Of a stretch of 64,000 bases of DNA, positions 8,921-16,366 are shown in pieces (the stretch's first letter is position 1; each line of letters opens with the position of its first letter). The position numbers and the translations under genes are program-made. The stretch spans positions 1 to 64,000 of the forward strand of contig NZ_PVXL01000045.1 of NCBI RefSeq assembly GCF_002995805.1, written 5' to 3'. The DNA is from Neomoorella stamsii. GTDB lineage: Bacteria > Bacillota > DSM-521 > Neomoorellales > Neomoorellaceae. The notes below the pieces were generated by a model. It was given only the letters and a program-made list of their open reading frames with translations, had not been told where the DNA came from and made no database searches.

Positions 8921-9885
8921 AACTGGAAATGCGAAAAGTATTAAATAGATACATGCTGGAATGCATTCTTTTAGTAATAAGTATAGCTATAGCACTTATG
9001 GCACCGGGCTTTTTGACCCCCAGCAACTTGCTTAATATCTTGAGGAATATATCTTTACAGGGAGTTATTGCTTTTGGTATGACGATGGTAATTATAGCCG
9101 GAGAGATAGACCTATCTATAGGTTCCACCGTAGCCTTGACCGGTGTCATTATAGCTCTTACCTCAGGTGGCCTTGCCAAAGCCGGCATAATGCCCATGGA
9201 GACAGGAGTTATTGTAGGGATAATCCTGGCATTCATTATAGCTGCCTTAGTAGGACTTTTTAATGGATGGCTCTTGACCACTTTTAAAATGCCCTCCTTC
9301 ATTATTACCTTGGCCATGCTGAACGCCCTGTACGGTGTAACGGCCATCATATCCAAAGGATTCCCCGTTACCACACTTCCCAGATGGTATAACATGCTCG
9401 GGGCGGGTCAGATATTTTCCATACCTATACCTGCCATCATCCTGCTTATAGTATTTGTAATAGTATCAGTCATAATGAACAGGACAAAATTTGGAAGATC
9501 AGTTTATGCAGTAGGTGGCAATCCTGAAGCCGCTCGCCTTTCAGGCATAAATGTGCGCAGGGTGAAAATCACGGTCATGATAGCTGTGCAGGTCCTGGCA
9601 GCCCTTGGGGGCACATTAGTATCATCCCAGGTTATGGCAGGTTCCTCTACTTTTGGCAGAGGTTGGGAGCTAAACGTCATCGCATCGGTCATTATCGGTG
9701 GTGCCAGCCTATTCGGTGGCATAGGCAAAGTATGGGGTACCTTCATAGGTCTTGCCTTTCTAGGTGTATTAATAAACGGTATGACCCTATTGAATATCAA
9801 TGAATACGTGCAATATGTGGTAAGAGGTTTATTGATCCTGGCAGCGGTGCTTATAAATACCATGCAAACACAAATAAAGAAATAA
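8917..9885 (+). CDS. Sugar ABC transporter permease (RbsC type)
   Basis: A 322-residue integral membrane protein with about eight to ten hydrophobic helices and the CUT2 permease motif GMTMVIIAGEIDLSIGS near residues 51-67, plus GRSVYAVGGNPEAARLSGI. TTG at 8917 overlaps the ATPase stop (ATTGA) and has GGGAGTGGA at 8902-8909; ATG 8929 is the alternative. With the preceding two genes it completes a binding-protein-dependent monosaccharide importer. The AT-rich composition continues to the end of this gene and then reverts. Confidence 0.93.
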   Translation: MKLEMRKVLNRYMLECILLVISIAIALMAPGFLTPSNLLNILRNISLQGVIAFGMTMVIIAGEIDLSIGSTVALTGVIIALTSGGLAKAGIMPMETGVIVGIILAFIIAALVGLFNGWLLTTFKMPSFIITLAMLNALYGVTAIISKGFPVTTLPRWYNMLGAGQIFSIPIPAIILLIVFVIVSVIMNRTKFGRSVYAVGGNPEAARLSGINVRRVKITVMIAVQVLAALGGTLVSSQVMAGSSTFGRGWELNVIASVIIGGASLFGGIGKVWGTFIGLAFLGVLINGMTLLNINEYVQYVVRGLLILAAVLINTMQTQIKK

Positions 9886-9987
9886 TTACTCTTTTCCAGA
9901 TTGATACCCCTTTGGATCTTCAGCACGGAAGTATTTTTCCACCAGGACCACATGTTCCTCCAGTAACGCCTGGCTGTGGCCAAACGT
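9886..9987 (-). pseudogene. C-terminal remnant of an unidentified gene
   Basis: Read on the minus strand, this gap encodes 33 codons ending in TAA with protein-like composition (GHSQALLEEHVVLVEKYF then RAEDPKGYQ). An in-frame TAA at 9988-9990 lies directly upstream, so only a tail of some former gene survives. I do not recognise the family. It lies exactly where the AT-rich transporter block meets the GC-rich UroD gene, so it may mark a recombination join. Confidence 0.35.
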
Positions 9988-10020
9988 TTAATAAAGCTTA
10001 AAAATATGGAGGTGCTTAAA

Positions 10021-11100
10021 ATGCGCGAAATGACTCCCCTCCAGCGTTGCCTTGCCGCTCTCCGTTTTGAGGTCCCCGACCGGGTGCCGGTAGTACCCCA
10101 GTCCTTTATGGTAGCCTGCGCTACGGCCGGGTACAAGATCGGCGAGATCAATAAAAGTGGCAAGCTCATGGCCGAAACCCACCTCGTCAGCCAGGCCAAA
10201 TACGGCTACGACGGCGTCGTCATCGATATAGATGATGCCACCTTGGCAGAGGCCTGCGGTGCTAAAGTTATCTGGCGGGAAAATGATGTGGCTATAGTGG
10301 ATGAGGAAGATGTGGTTTTAAAGGACCTGCGGCAGATTGACGACCTCCCTTTGCCTGATCCCTACAATTCCGGGCGCCTGCCGGAATGGCTGGAGGCCAC
10401 CCGGATTTTGCGGGAAAAGATCGGCGACCATGTTTTCATTATGGGCCGGGCCGATCAGGGCCCCTTTGACCTGGCCTGCCTCCTCCGGGGGGCGCAACAG
10501 TTTATGATTGACCTGGTAACCGAACCGCCGGAACTCATCTGGAAGGTCCTGGACTACTGCCGGCGGGCCGGGACGCTATTTGCCAAGGCCCAGAAGGATG
10601 CCGGGGCCCACGCCACTTCCATTGGCGATTCCTTTGCCGGCCCCAACCTCATTTCCCCGGCCATGTTCCGCCAGTTCGCCCTGGAGCATGAGATTATCAT
10701 GACTAAAGAAGTCCAGGATTACGGCATTCCTTTCTCCATTCATATTTGTGGTGATACGACTGCCATCCTGGAAGATATGGCATCTACTGGCGCCCAGATC
10801 TTGGAGCTTGACTGGCAGGTCGATATGGGCTATGCCAAACGAGTAGTTGGTAACCGGGCCGTTCTTATGGGCAATATCAATCCCAGCGATCCCCTGGTCT
10901 GGGGCACACCGGAAGCTATTGAAGCCCAGGCAAGGAATATCATTGAGGCCACCGGGGGTATTGGTCTTTTCCTGAGTTCGGGCTGTGCCATGGGTTACAA
11001 TACACCGGAGGCCAACATGCGGGCCTTGTGTGAGGCCGGTAAAAAGTATGGTAGCTATGAACGGTTAATGGAGTTGCAGGAGAGAAGGAGTAAGGCTTAA
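10021..11100 (+). CDS. UroD-family protein (MtaA-like), second copy
   Basis: A 359-residue protein of the uroporphyrinogen decarboxylase / MtaA superfamily. ATG 10021 follows GGAGGT at 10008-10013. Unlike the copy at 1.7 kb it keeps all three ligands of the MtaA-type zinc site: HICGDT gives His-x-Cys and SSGCAMGYNTP gives the second Cys. That makes a methyl-transfer chemistry involving a thiol or corrinoid possible, but no corrinoid protein or its activator is encoded nearby. The stop codon overlaps the next gene's start by one base. Many sugar gene clusters carry such genes with unknown function; its job here is open. Confidence 0.82.
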   Translation: MREMTPLQRCLAALRFEVPDRVPVVPQSFMVACATAGYKIGEINKSGKLMAETHLVSQAKYGYDGVVIDIDDATLAEACGAKVIWRENDVAIVDEEDVVLKDLRQIDDLPLPDPYNSGRLPEWLEATRILREKIGDHVFIMGRADQGPFDLACLLRGAQQFMIDLVTEPPELIWKVLDYCRRAGTLFAKAQKDAGAHATSIGDSFAGPNLISPAMFRQFALEHEIIMTKEVQDYGIPFSIHICGDTTAILEDMASTGAQILELDWQVDMGYAKRVVGNRAVLMGNINPSDPLVWGTPEAIEAQARNIIEATGGIGLFLSSGCAMGYNTPEANMRALCEAGKKYGSYERLMELQERRSKA

Positions 11101-12176
11101 TGGCGTACCTTTTTGACCGGGAATTTACCCGCCGGGATATCCGGCGCTACTTTGGCAGCCTGGAACAGGTGGCCGGCATCCGCCCCTTTACCTACAGCGA
11201 GGGGCGGGCTGAGGGCCTCAAGGCGGTTGAGGTCAGGACCGGGAGCGGTTTCCGGTTTGTCGTCCTGCCTGGGCGGGGCCTGGATATCGGCCTGGCCGAG
11301 TACCGGGGCCTGCCCCTGGCCTTTCGTTCGGCAGTGGGAGAGAGCGGCCCCCAGTATTTTGAACCGGCCGGGCTGGGATGGTTGAGGAACTTTGGCGGCG
11401 GCCTCCTGGTTACCTGCGGCCTGACCTACCTGGGCTCTCCCTGCCAGGATGCCGGGGAGGACCTGGGTCTTCACGGCCGCATTAACAACGTTCCAGCTGA
11501 GGAGTTGGGTACGGCGACTGCCTGGGAGGGAGATGAGTGCATCTTTACCATTAAGGGCCGGGTACGGGAGGCTGTAGCCGTCTTTGGCCCCAACGTACTC
11601 CTGGAAAGGACCATCCAGGCGCGCCTGGGGGAGAACCGCCTGTTTATCCACGACGTGGTCACCAATGAGGGCTGGCAGCCGGCGCCCCATATGATCCTTT
11701 ATCACATCAATCTGGGTTATCCCGTCCTGGATGCCGGTGCCGAACTGCTGGCTGCCAGCCGGGAGGTAAAACCCCGGGACGAAGTGGCTGCCAGGGGGTT
11801 AGCCTCTTACCGCATTTACCAGGGCCCGACGCCTGGTTTCCCCGATACTGTCTTTTATCACGACCTCCTGCCTGATGCCAAAGGATGGTGCCAGGCCGCC
11901 CTGGTCAACCGCCGGGTAAACCTGGGTGTATATGTCCGTTATGAACACCAGAACCTGCCCAACTTTATCCAGTGGAAGTTTACCGGTGAAGGCGACTATG
12001 TGACCGGCCTGGAGCCGGCCAACTGCCTGGTGGAAGGGAGGGCTAGAGAGCGGCAACGCGGTACCCTGGTGTACCTGGCGCCAGGGGAGGCCCGGGAATA
12101 CCGCCTGGAGATTGGTGTCCTGACCACGGGAGAGGAAATAGACGCCTTTGCCAGGGCCCTGCCGGCTATTTCCTAA
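11100..12176 (+). CDS. DUF4432 family protein (aldose-1-epimerase-like fold)
   Basis: A 358-residue protein of the galactose-mutarotase-like superfamily, DUF4432 branch. Recognisable are FVVLPGRGLDIGLAEYRG near residue 58, NFGGGLLVTCGLTYLG, a central GLHGRINN, and LYHINLGYPVLDAGAEL. These stretches line the sugar-binding site in mutarotases. It starts at ATG 11100, sharing one base with the previous stop, so translation is likely coupled. A sugar or sugar-phosphate anomer conversion before the aldolase step is a reasonable inference. It ends 65 bases before the first shell protein gene. Confidence 0.8.
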   Translation: MAYLFDREFTRRDIRRYFGSLEQVAGIRPFTYSEGRAEGLKAVEVRTGSGFRFVVLPGRGLDIGLAEYRGLPLAFRSAVGESGPQYFEPAGLGWLRNFGGGLLVTCGLTYLGSPCQDAGEDLGLHGRINNVPAEELGTATAWEGDECIFTIKGRVREAVAVFGPNVLLERTIQARLGENRLFIHDVVTNEGWQPAPHMILYHINLGYPVLDAGAELLAASREVKPRDEVAARGLASYRIYQGPTPGFPDTVFYHDLLPDAKGWCQAALVNRRVNLGVYVRYEHQNLPNFIQWKFTGEGDYVTGLEPANCLVEGRARERQRGTLVYLAPGEAREYRLEIGVLTTGEEIDAFARALPAIS

Positions 12177-12241
12177 GCCGGTGGCGGAAGCGGCATTAAT
12201 TAAAAAGGCCAGGCAGGTCGGGAGAAAACGAGGAGCACGGA

Positions 12242-12544
12242 GTGATTTTTTTGCGTCCAGCAGTTGGTATTATTGAAGCCATGGGATTAACGGCAGCCAT
12301 CCAGGCGGCCGATACGGCCGTCAAGGCGGCTGGCGTTCAGCTCCTGGGTTATGAACTTTCCAAGGGCAAGGGTATGGTTACGGTACGCTTCAGCGGCGAT
12401 GTCGGCGCCGTTACGGCGGCCCTGGAGGCCGCCGTGGCGGCAGCCAGGGAAGTAAGTGGCGTTTATGCCTCGCTAGTTCTCCCCAAACCCCATGAAGAAC
12501 TGGACAAGCTATTGTACCGGCAAAAAAAGGATAGTGTTGACTAG
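12242..12544 (+). CDS. BMC-H shell protein, first copy
   Basis: A 100-residue single-domain bacterial microcompartment protein (BMC fold, Pfam BMC). It begins AVGIIEAMGLTAAIQAADTA and has the hexamer-edge lysine region AGVQLLGYELSKGKG and the strand FSGDVGAVTAALEAAV. GTG 12242 follows AGGAG at 12231-12235. Such proteins form the hexagonal facets of the shell. Compared with the second BMC-H at 13.65 kb it has a slightly longer N-terminus (IFLRP) and a charged tail. It marks the start of the shell and enzyme operon, 20 bases ahead of the aldolase. Confidence 0.95.
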   Translation: MIFLRPAVGIIEAMGLTAAIQAADTAVKAAGVQLLGYELSKGKGMVTVRFSGDVGAVTAALEAAVAAAREVSGVYASLVLPKPHEELDKLLYRQKKDSVD

Positions 12545-12564
12545 GAAAGGGGGGAGAGCACTAA

Positions 12565-13590
12565 ATGCCAATCATGACTTTAAAAGAAGTGCTGGCTGAC
12601 GCCGACCGGCGCCATTACGGCGTGGGGGCCTTTAATGTCCTTAACGTCGAGATGCTGAATGCCATTGTAAGCGCGGCTGAGGAAGAGCAGGCACCGGTGA
12701 TCCTGGCTTTTGCCGAGGTACACCAGAAGTATATCGCCATGGAAACCATTGCGCCGCTGATGCTTAAAGTTGCCCGGGAAGCCACGGTACCGGTGGTGGT
12801 TCATTACGACCACGGCCAGCAGTTTGAAAACATAATCAAGATCATGCATTACGGTTTTACCTCGGTAATGTTTGACGGCTCGACCCTGCCCTATGAAGAG
12901 AATGTCCGCCGCACCCAGGAAGTGGTGCGGATTGCCAGGATCCTGGGCGTTTCCGTGGAGGCCGAACTGGGGCATGTCGGCGGGGCGGAAGGCGGCCCGG
13001 GTGGGGAAGATGACCCGCAGGCCTGTTATACTGATGTCAACCAGGCGGCCGATTTCGTAGCCCGGACCGGTGTCGATGCCCTGGTGGTAGCCATTGGTAC
13101 CGCCCACGGCGTTTACCGTACCCGCCCAAAGCTCGATTTAGAGCGCCTGGCGGCCATCAAAAAACGGGTGGGGATACCCCTGGTCCTCCACGGCGGTTCG
13201 GGGTTGAGTGACGACGATTTTCGCCAGGCCATTGCCCGGGGAATAGCCAAGATCAATATCTTTACCGACATGTCCCTGGCAGCCGTCGATCAATTGAAAA
13301 CGAAGCTGTGCACCTGTAGCCAGGGTAGCTGCGATGCGTCGTGTGCTGACAACTGCTTGCTCCAGCGTGATTACAGCGGTGGTTTGCCCGGGGACAGCAT
13401 GGAAGACCTGGTCCAACGGGTAGTGGCCCGGGTATTGCAGGAGTTGACGCAGAAAGAGAAAGCCCAGGTCCAGCCGGTACAAAGTTACCCGGATTTAATT
13501 TTAGCGACTACGGCCGGGATTAAGGCCGAGGTTAAACGCAAGATACGCCTTTTTGGCAGTAACGGCAAGGCCCTTGCCTTTGGCAAGTAG
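12565..13590 (+). CDS. Class II aldolase (FBA/GatY type) with internal Cys-rich and encapsulation-peptide-like insert
   Basis: A 341-residue zinc-dependent TIM-barrel aldolase, expected to split a ketose phosphate into DHAP and an aldehyde. Catalytic and metal residues are present: HYDHG (Asp82, His83), AELGHVGG, GTAHG (His181) and LHGGSG (His209). Family members are about 285 residues; the extra length is an insert at roughly 246-307, between the helix ending VDQLKT and the C-terminal YPDLILATTAGIKAEV. The insert holds Cys249, 251, 256, 260 and 264, then an amphipathic helix DSMEDLVQRVVARVLQELTQ (277-296) like peptides that target enzymes into BMC shells. Its place between two BMC-H genes marks it as the signature enzyme of the compartment. 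Candidate products are lactaldehyde, glycolaldehyde or acetaldehyde; none is proven. Confidence 0.93.
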   Translation: MPIMTLKEVLADADRRHYGVGAFNVLNVEMLNAIVSAAEEEQAPVILAFAEVHQKYIAMETIAPLMLKVAREATVPVVVHYDHGQQFENIIKIMHYGFTSVMFDGSTLPYEENVRRTQEVVRIARILGVSVEAELGHVGGAEGGPGGEDDPQACYTDVNQAADFVARTGVDALVVAIGTAHGVYRTRPKLDLERLAAIKKRVGIPLVLHGGSGLSDDDFRQAIARGIAKINIFTDMSLAAVDQLKTKLCTCSQGSCDASCADNCLLQRDYSGGLPGDSMEDLVQRVVARVLQELTQKEKAQVQPVQSYPDLILATTAGIKAEVKRKIRLFGSNGKALAFGK

Positions 13591-13653
13591 GATGCGGTGG
13601 GACTTGCTACATTTTGCTGAGCAAAAACATTTCGTTTAAGGAGGCAATTTGCA

Positions 13654-13932
13654 ATGATTAATGGTGCGCTGGGTATGGTGGAAACCAAGGGTTTGACCGC
13701 AGCTATTGAGGCGGCCGATGCTATGGTAAAGGCAGCCAGTGTAAGCTTGCTGGGTATGGAGAAAATCGGCTCCGGGATGGTGACGGTTTTCGTGGCCGGC
13801 GATGTCGGTGCGGTCAAGGCAGCCACCGAAGTCGGCGCCCAGGCTGCCCAGAAGGTTGGCGAGCTGATAGCCGTCCATGTCATTCCCCGGCCCCATGCTG
13901 AGCTGGAAAAGATCCTGCCGGCCATGGAATAG
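13654..13932 (+). CDS. BMC-H shell protein, second copy (PduA/PduJ-like)
   Basis: A compact 92-residue BMC-H protein: [20 protein letters not shown], then [20 protein letters not shown], then [18 protein letters not shown] and a tail ending [12 protein letters not shown]. It is close to the canonical PduA/PduJ/EutM length and pattern, including the pore-side glycine segment. ATG 13654 follows AAGGAGG. It likely supplies most of the facets. It is separated from PduL by only 31 bases. Confidence 0.96.
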   Translation: MINGALGMVETKGLTAAIEAADAMVKAASVSLLGMEKIGSGMVTVFVAGDVGAVKAATEVGAQAAQKVGELIAVHVIPRPHAELEKILPAME

Positions 13933-13963
13933 TTCTGTCCTCATAAAGTGAGGGAGCGATAAA

Positions 13964-14599
13964 GTGCTGCCACAGGAAGAATTACTGGCCATCATCACCA
14001 GGGCGGTCCTGGCTGAATTAAAGGAGCAAAAGCGTTTAATCCCGGTAGGTGTTTCTGCCCGCCATCTCCACATCAGCCGCGCCGACCTGGATGTCCTGTA
14101 TGGCCCCGGTTATCAGTTAAAAAAATTAAGGCCCCTTATGGCCGGTGAATTTGCTGCCGAGGAGACAGTGACCCTGGTGGGTCCTAATATGCGGGCCCTG
14201 GAGCACGTCCGTATCCTCGGGCCGGAGCGCCAACAGACCCAGGTCGAGCTGGCCCGGACGGATGCCGTCCGCTTAGGGCTCAATCCCCCGGTGCGCCAGT
14301 CGGGGGACCTGGCAGGTTCAGCGGGGTTAGTAATTGTAGGCCCCAAGGGAGCCGTGGTCCTGCGGGAAGGTTGCATTATTGCCAACCGCCACATTCACAT
14401 GACCCCGGCTGATGCCCGGGCCCTGGGCCTGAAAGATAATGTCTACGTTGATGTACGGGCCGTAGGGGAAAAGGGTGCCGTTTTACACCAGGTACAGGTA
14501 CGGGTTCATGAAAAGTTTCGTACCGAACTGCACATCGACACCGATGATGCTAACGCCCTGGGGTTACGCTGCGGCGATCGCGTCATGGTGGTAGCGTGA
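13964..14599 (+). CDS. pduL: Phosphate propanoyltransferase PduL, BMC type
   Basis: A 211-residue PduL-type phosphotransacylase, converting acyl-CoA and phosphate to acyl phosphate and CoA. The two conserved zinc-binding segments are SARHLHIS (His34, His36) and ANRHIHMTPAD (His143, His145). The N-terminal helix PQEELLAIITRAVLAELKEQ is amphipathic and lies ahead of the catalytic domain, as expected for an encapsulation peptide. GTG 13964 is chosen with GTGAGGGAG just upstream. It regenerates CoA inside the compartment and hands acyl phosphate to the acetate kinase encoded at 18.3 kb. Confidence 0.95.
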   Translation: MLPQEELLAIITRAVLAELKEQKRLIPVGVSARHLHISRADLDVLYGPGYQLKKLRPLMAGEFAAEETVTLVGPNMRALEHVRILGPERQQTQVELARTDAVRLGLNPPVRQSGDLAGSAGLVIVGPKGAVVLREGCIIANRHIHMTPADARALGLKDNVYVDVRAVGEKGAVLHQVQVRVHEKFRTELHIDTDDANALGLRCGDRVMVVA

Positions 14600-14614
14600 A
14601 AGCTGGCGAGATAA

Positions 14615-14884
14615 ATGTTAATCGGTAAAGTTATCGGCTCAGTAGTTTCCACCCGGAAACACGAAGGCCTGGTAGGCTTGAAGCTCCTGATCATCAGGCC
14701 GTTAAACAGCCGCTCCCGGCACCAGGACCTGGTAGCCGTCGACAATATCGGCGCCGGCACCGGGGAAACCGTGCTGGTGACCACAGGCAGTAGCGCCCGC
14801 CTGGTGCTCAACAACCCCCAGGCGCCGGTAGATGCCGCCGTGGTAGGCATTGTCGACAACCCGGCCGGGGTATCGTCCGGGTAA
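14615..14884 (+). CDS. BMC-P shell vertex protein (EutN/CcmL family)
   Basis: An 89-residue pentameric vertex protein: LIGKVIGSVVSTRKHEGLVG at the start, then KLLIIRPL, VAVDNIGAGTGETVLVTTGS and VDAAVVGIVD. These are the standard EutN/CcmL strands. Twelve pentamers close an icosahedral shell, so one gene suffices. It follows PduL by 15 bases. Confidence 0.95.
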   Translation: MLIGKVIGSVVSTRKHEGLVGLKLLIIRPLNSRSRHQDLVAVDNIGAGTGETVLVTTGSSARLVLNNPQAPVDAAVVGIVDNPAGVSSG

Positions 14885-14914
14885 CTACTGCTGCCTTTTA
14901 AAGGGGTAATAACT

Positions 14915-16351
14915 TTGCAGGCAGGAGAAGAACGGATTGCCCAGATTGTAGCGGAAGTGCTAAAAAAATTACAGCCCTATCTGCTTCCCGGCCAGCCGGC
15001 ACCCGACCACCTGGTGGCCGGAGCGGCGCCGGCTAATACTCCCGGTGAACAGGGTATTTTTAATGATCTGGAAGCGGCCCTGGCGGCCGCCAAAAAGGCC
15101 CAGGCAGAATTGATGGCCCTGGCCAGGGATACCAGGGAGAAAATTATCGCCGCCATACGCCAGATCTTCTTGGAAAATGCCGAAAAGCTGGCCCGCCTGG
15201 CGGTGGAAGAAACCGCCATGGGACGTTATGAAGATAAGATCGTCAAGAATAAGAACGCGGCTTTGCTGACGCCGGGTATGGAGGATTTGGAGCAAAGGGT
15301 TGATGCCGGTACGACGGGGATGATTTTTAGCGAGCGCGGTCCCTTTGGCTTGATAGTTTCCATTGAGCCGACCACCAACCCGGTAGCTTCGCCGGTCAAT
15401 CATGGCCTGGCCATGATTGCCGCCGGCAACAGCGTTTTCTTTGCTCCCCATCCCCGGGCCGTCAAATGCTGCCACGAGGTGGTACGCCTTTTTAACGAGG
15501 CGATCTGTAAGGCCGGCGGTCCTGCTAATTTAGTAGTAACCACCCAGGAGGTCAGCCTGGATAACGTCCGCCGGGCCATGGCCTCACCCCAGGTAAACCT
15601 GATCGTAGCCACCGGCGGCCACACCCTGGTGGAGGCTGCCCTGGCCAGCGGCAAGAAATGCATTGCCGGCGGTCCCGGCAACCCGCCGGTGGTGGTGGAT
15701 GAAACGGCCGATATTGAGCTGGCGGCTCGGAATATCATCCTGGGGGCGTCTTTTGACAATAACCTCCTCTGTATCGCGGAGAAAGAGGTTTTTGTCGTGG
15801 ACCAGGTGGCGGATGCCCTGCTGCTGGCCATGCAGCGCCAGGGCAATTATGTGGCCAGCAACCTGGAAATCCAGCAACTGACCAAACTCTTGGTGGTGGA
15901 CGGTAAGATTAACAGCCGCTTTATCGGCCAGAATCCCTCCCGGATCTTAAAAGAGATCGGGGTCCGGGTTGGGGATGAGGTGCGGGCGGTAGTCATGGAA
16001 GTACCCCTGGAACACCCCCTCGTTACCCTGGAACAACTGATGCCCGTTCTGCCGGTGGTCAGGGTCAAGGATTTTGCCACGGCATTAAAAGTCTCCCGGG
16101 AAGTGGAACACGGCTTCCGGCATACGGCCGCCATTTACACCCGCGATTATACCCGGGCGGCGGCCTTCGCCCGGGCCATGGAAGCCACCCTGACGGTGGT
16201 CAATGTGCCCACCTATGCCGGCCTGGGTGGCGAAGGTATCGGCAAGCCAACCATGACCGTGGCCGGCCCCACGGGGGAGGGTATTACTTCACCCCGGACT
16301 TATACCCGCGAGCGTAACGTTGTCTTTGGTGGCCAGTTAACCATTGTTTAG
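14915..16351 (+). CDS. pduP: CoA-acylating aldehyde dehydrogenase (PduP/EutE type)
   Basis: A 478-residue aldehyde dehydrogenase oxidising an aldehyde with NAD+ and CoA to acyl-CoA. The catalytic cysteine is Cys286 in SFDNNLLCIAEKE; the cofactor-binding ATGGHTLVEAAL and AGGPGNPPVV motifs are present. The N-terminus, EERIAQIVAEVLKKLQPYL followed by a Pro/Ala/Gly-rich linker, is a classic encapsulation peptide. TTG 14915 is used. The reaction consumes the aldehyde released by the aldolase at 12.6 kb; PduL and AckA complete conversion to acid plus ATP. Substrate chain length is not evident from sequence. Confidence 0.95.
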   Translation: MQAGEERIAQIVAEVLKKLQPYLLPGQPAPDHLVAGAAPANTPGEQGIFNDLEAALAAAKKAQAELMALARDTREKIIAAIRQIFLENAEKLARLAVEETAMGRYEDKIVKNKNAALLTPGMEDLEQRVDAGTTGMIFSERGPFGLIVSIEPTTNPVASPVNHGLAMIAAGNSVFFAPHPRAVKCCHEVVRLFNEAICKAGGPANLVVTTQEVSLDNVRRAMASPQVNLIVATGGHTLVEAALASGKKCIAGGPGNPPVVVDETADIELAARNIILGASFDNNLLCIAEKEVFVVDQVADALLLAMQRQGNYVASNLEIQQLTKLLVVDGKINSRFIGQNPSRILKEIGVRVGDEVRAVVMEVPLEHPLVTLEQLMPVLPVVRVKDFATALKVSREVEHGFRHTAAIYTRDYTRAAAFARAMEATLTVVNVPTYAGLGGEGIGKPTMTVAGPTGEGITSPRTYTRERNVVFGGQLTIV

Positions 16352-16366
16352 ACCGGAGTGAGCTTA

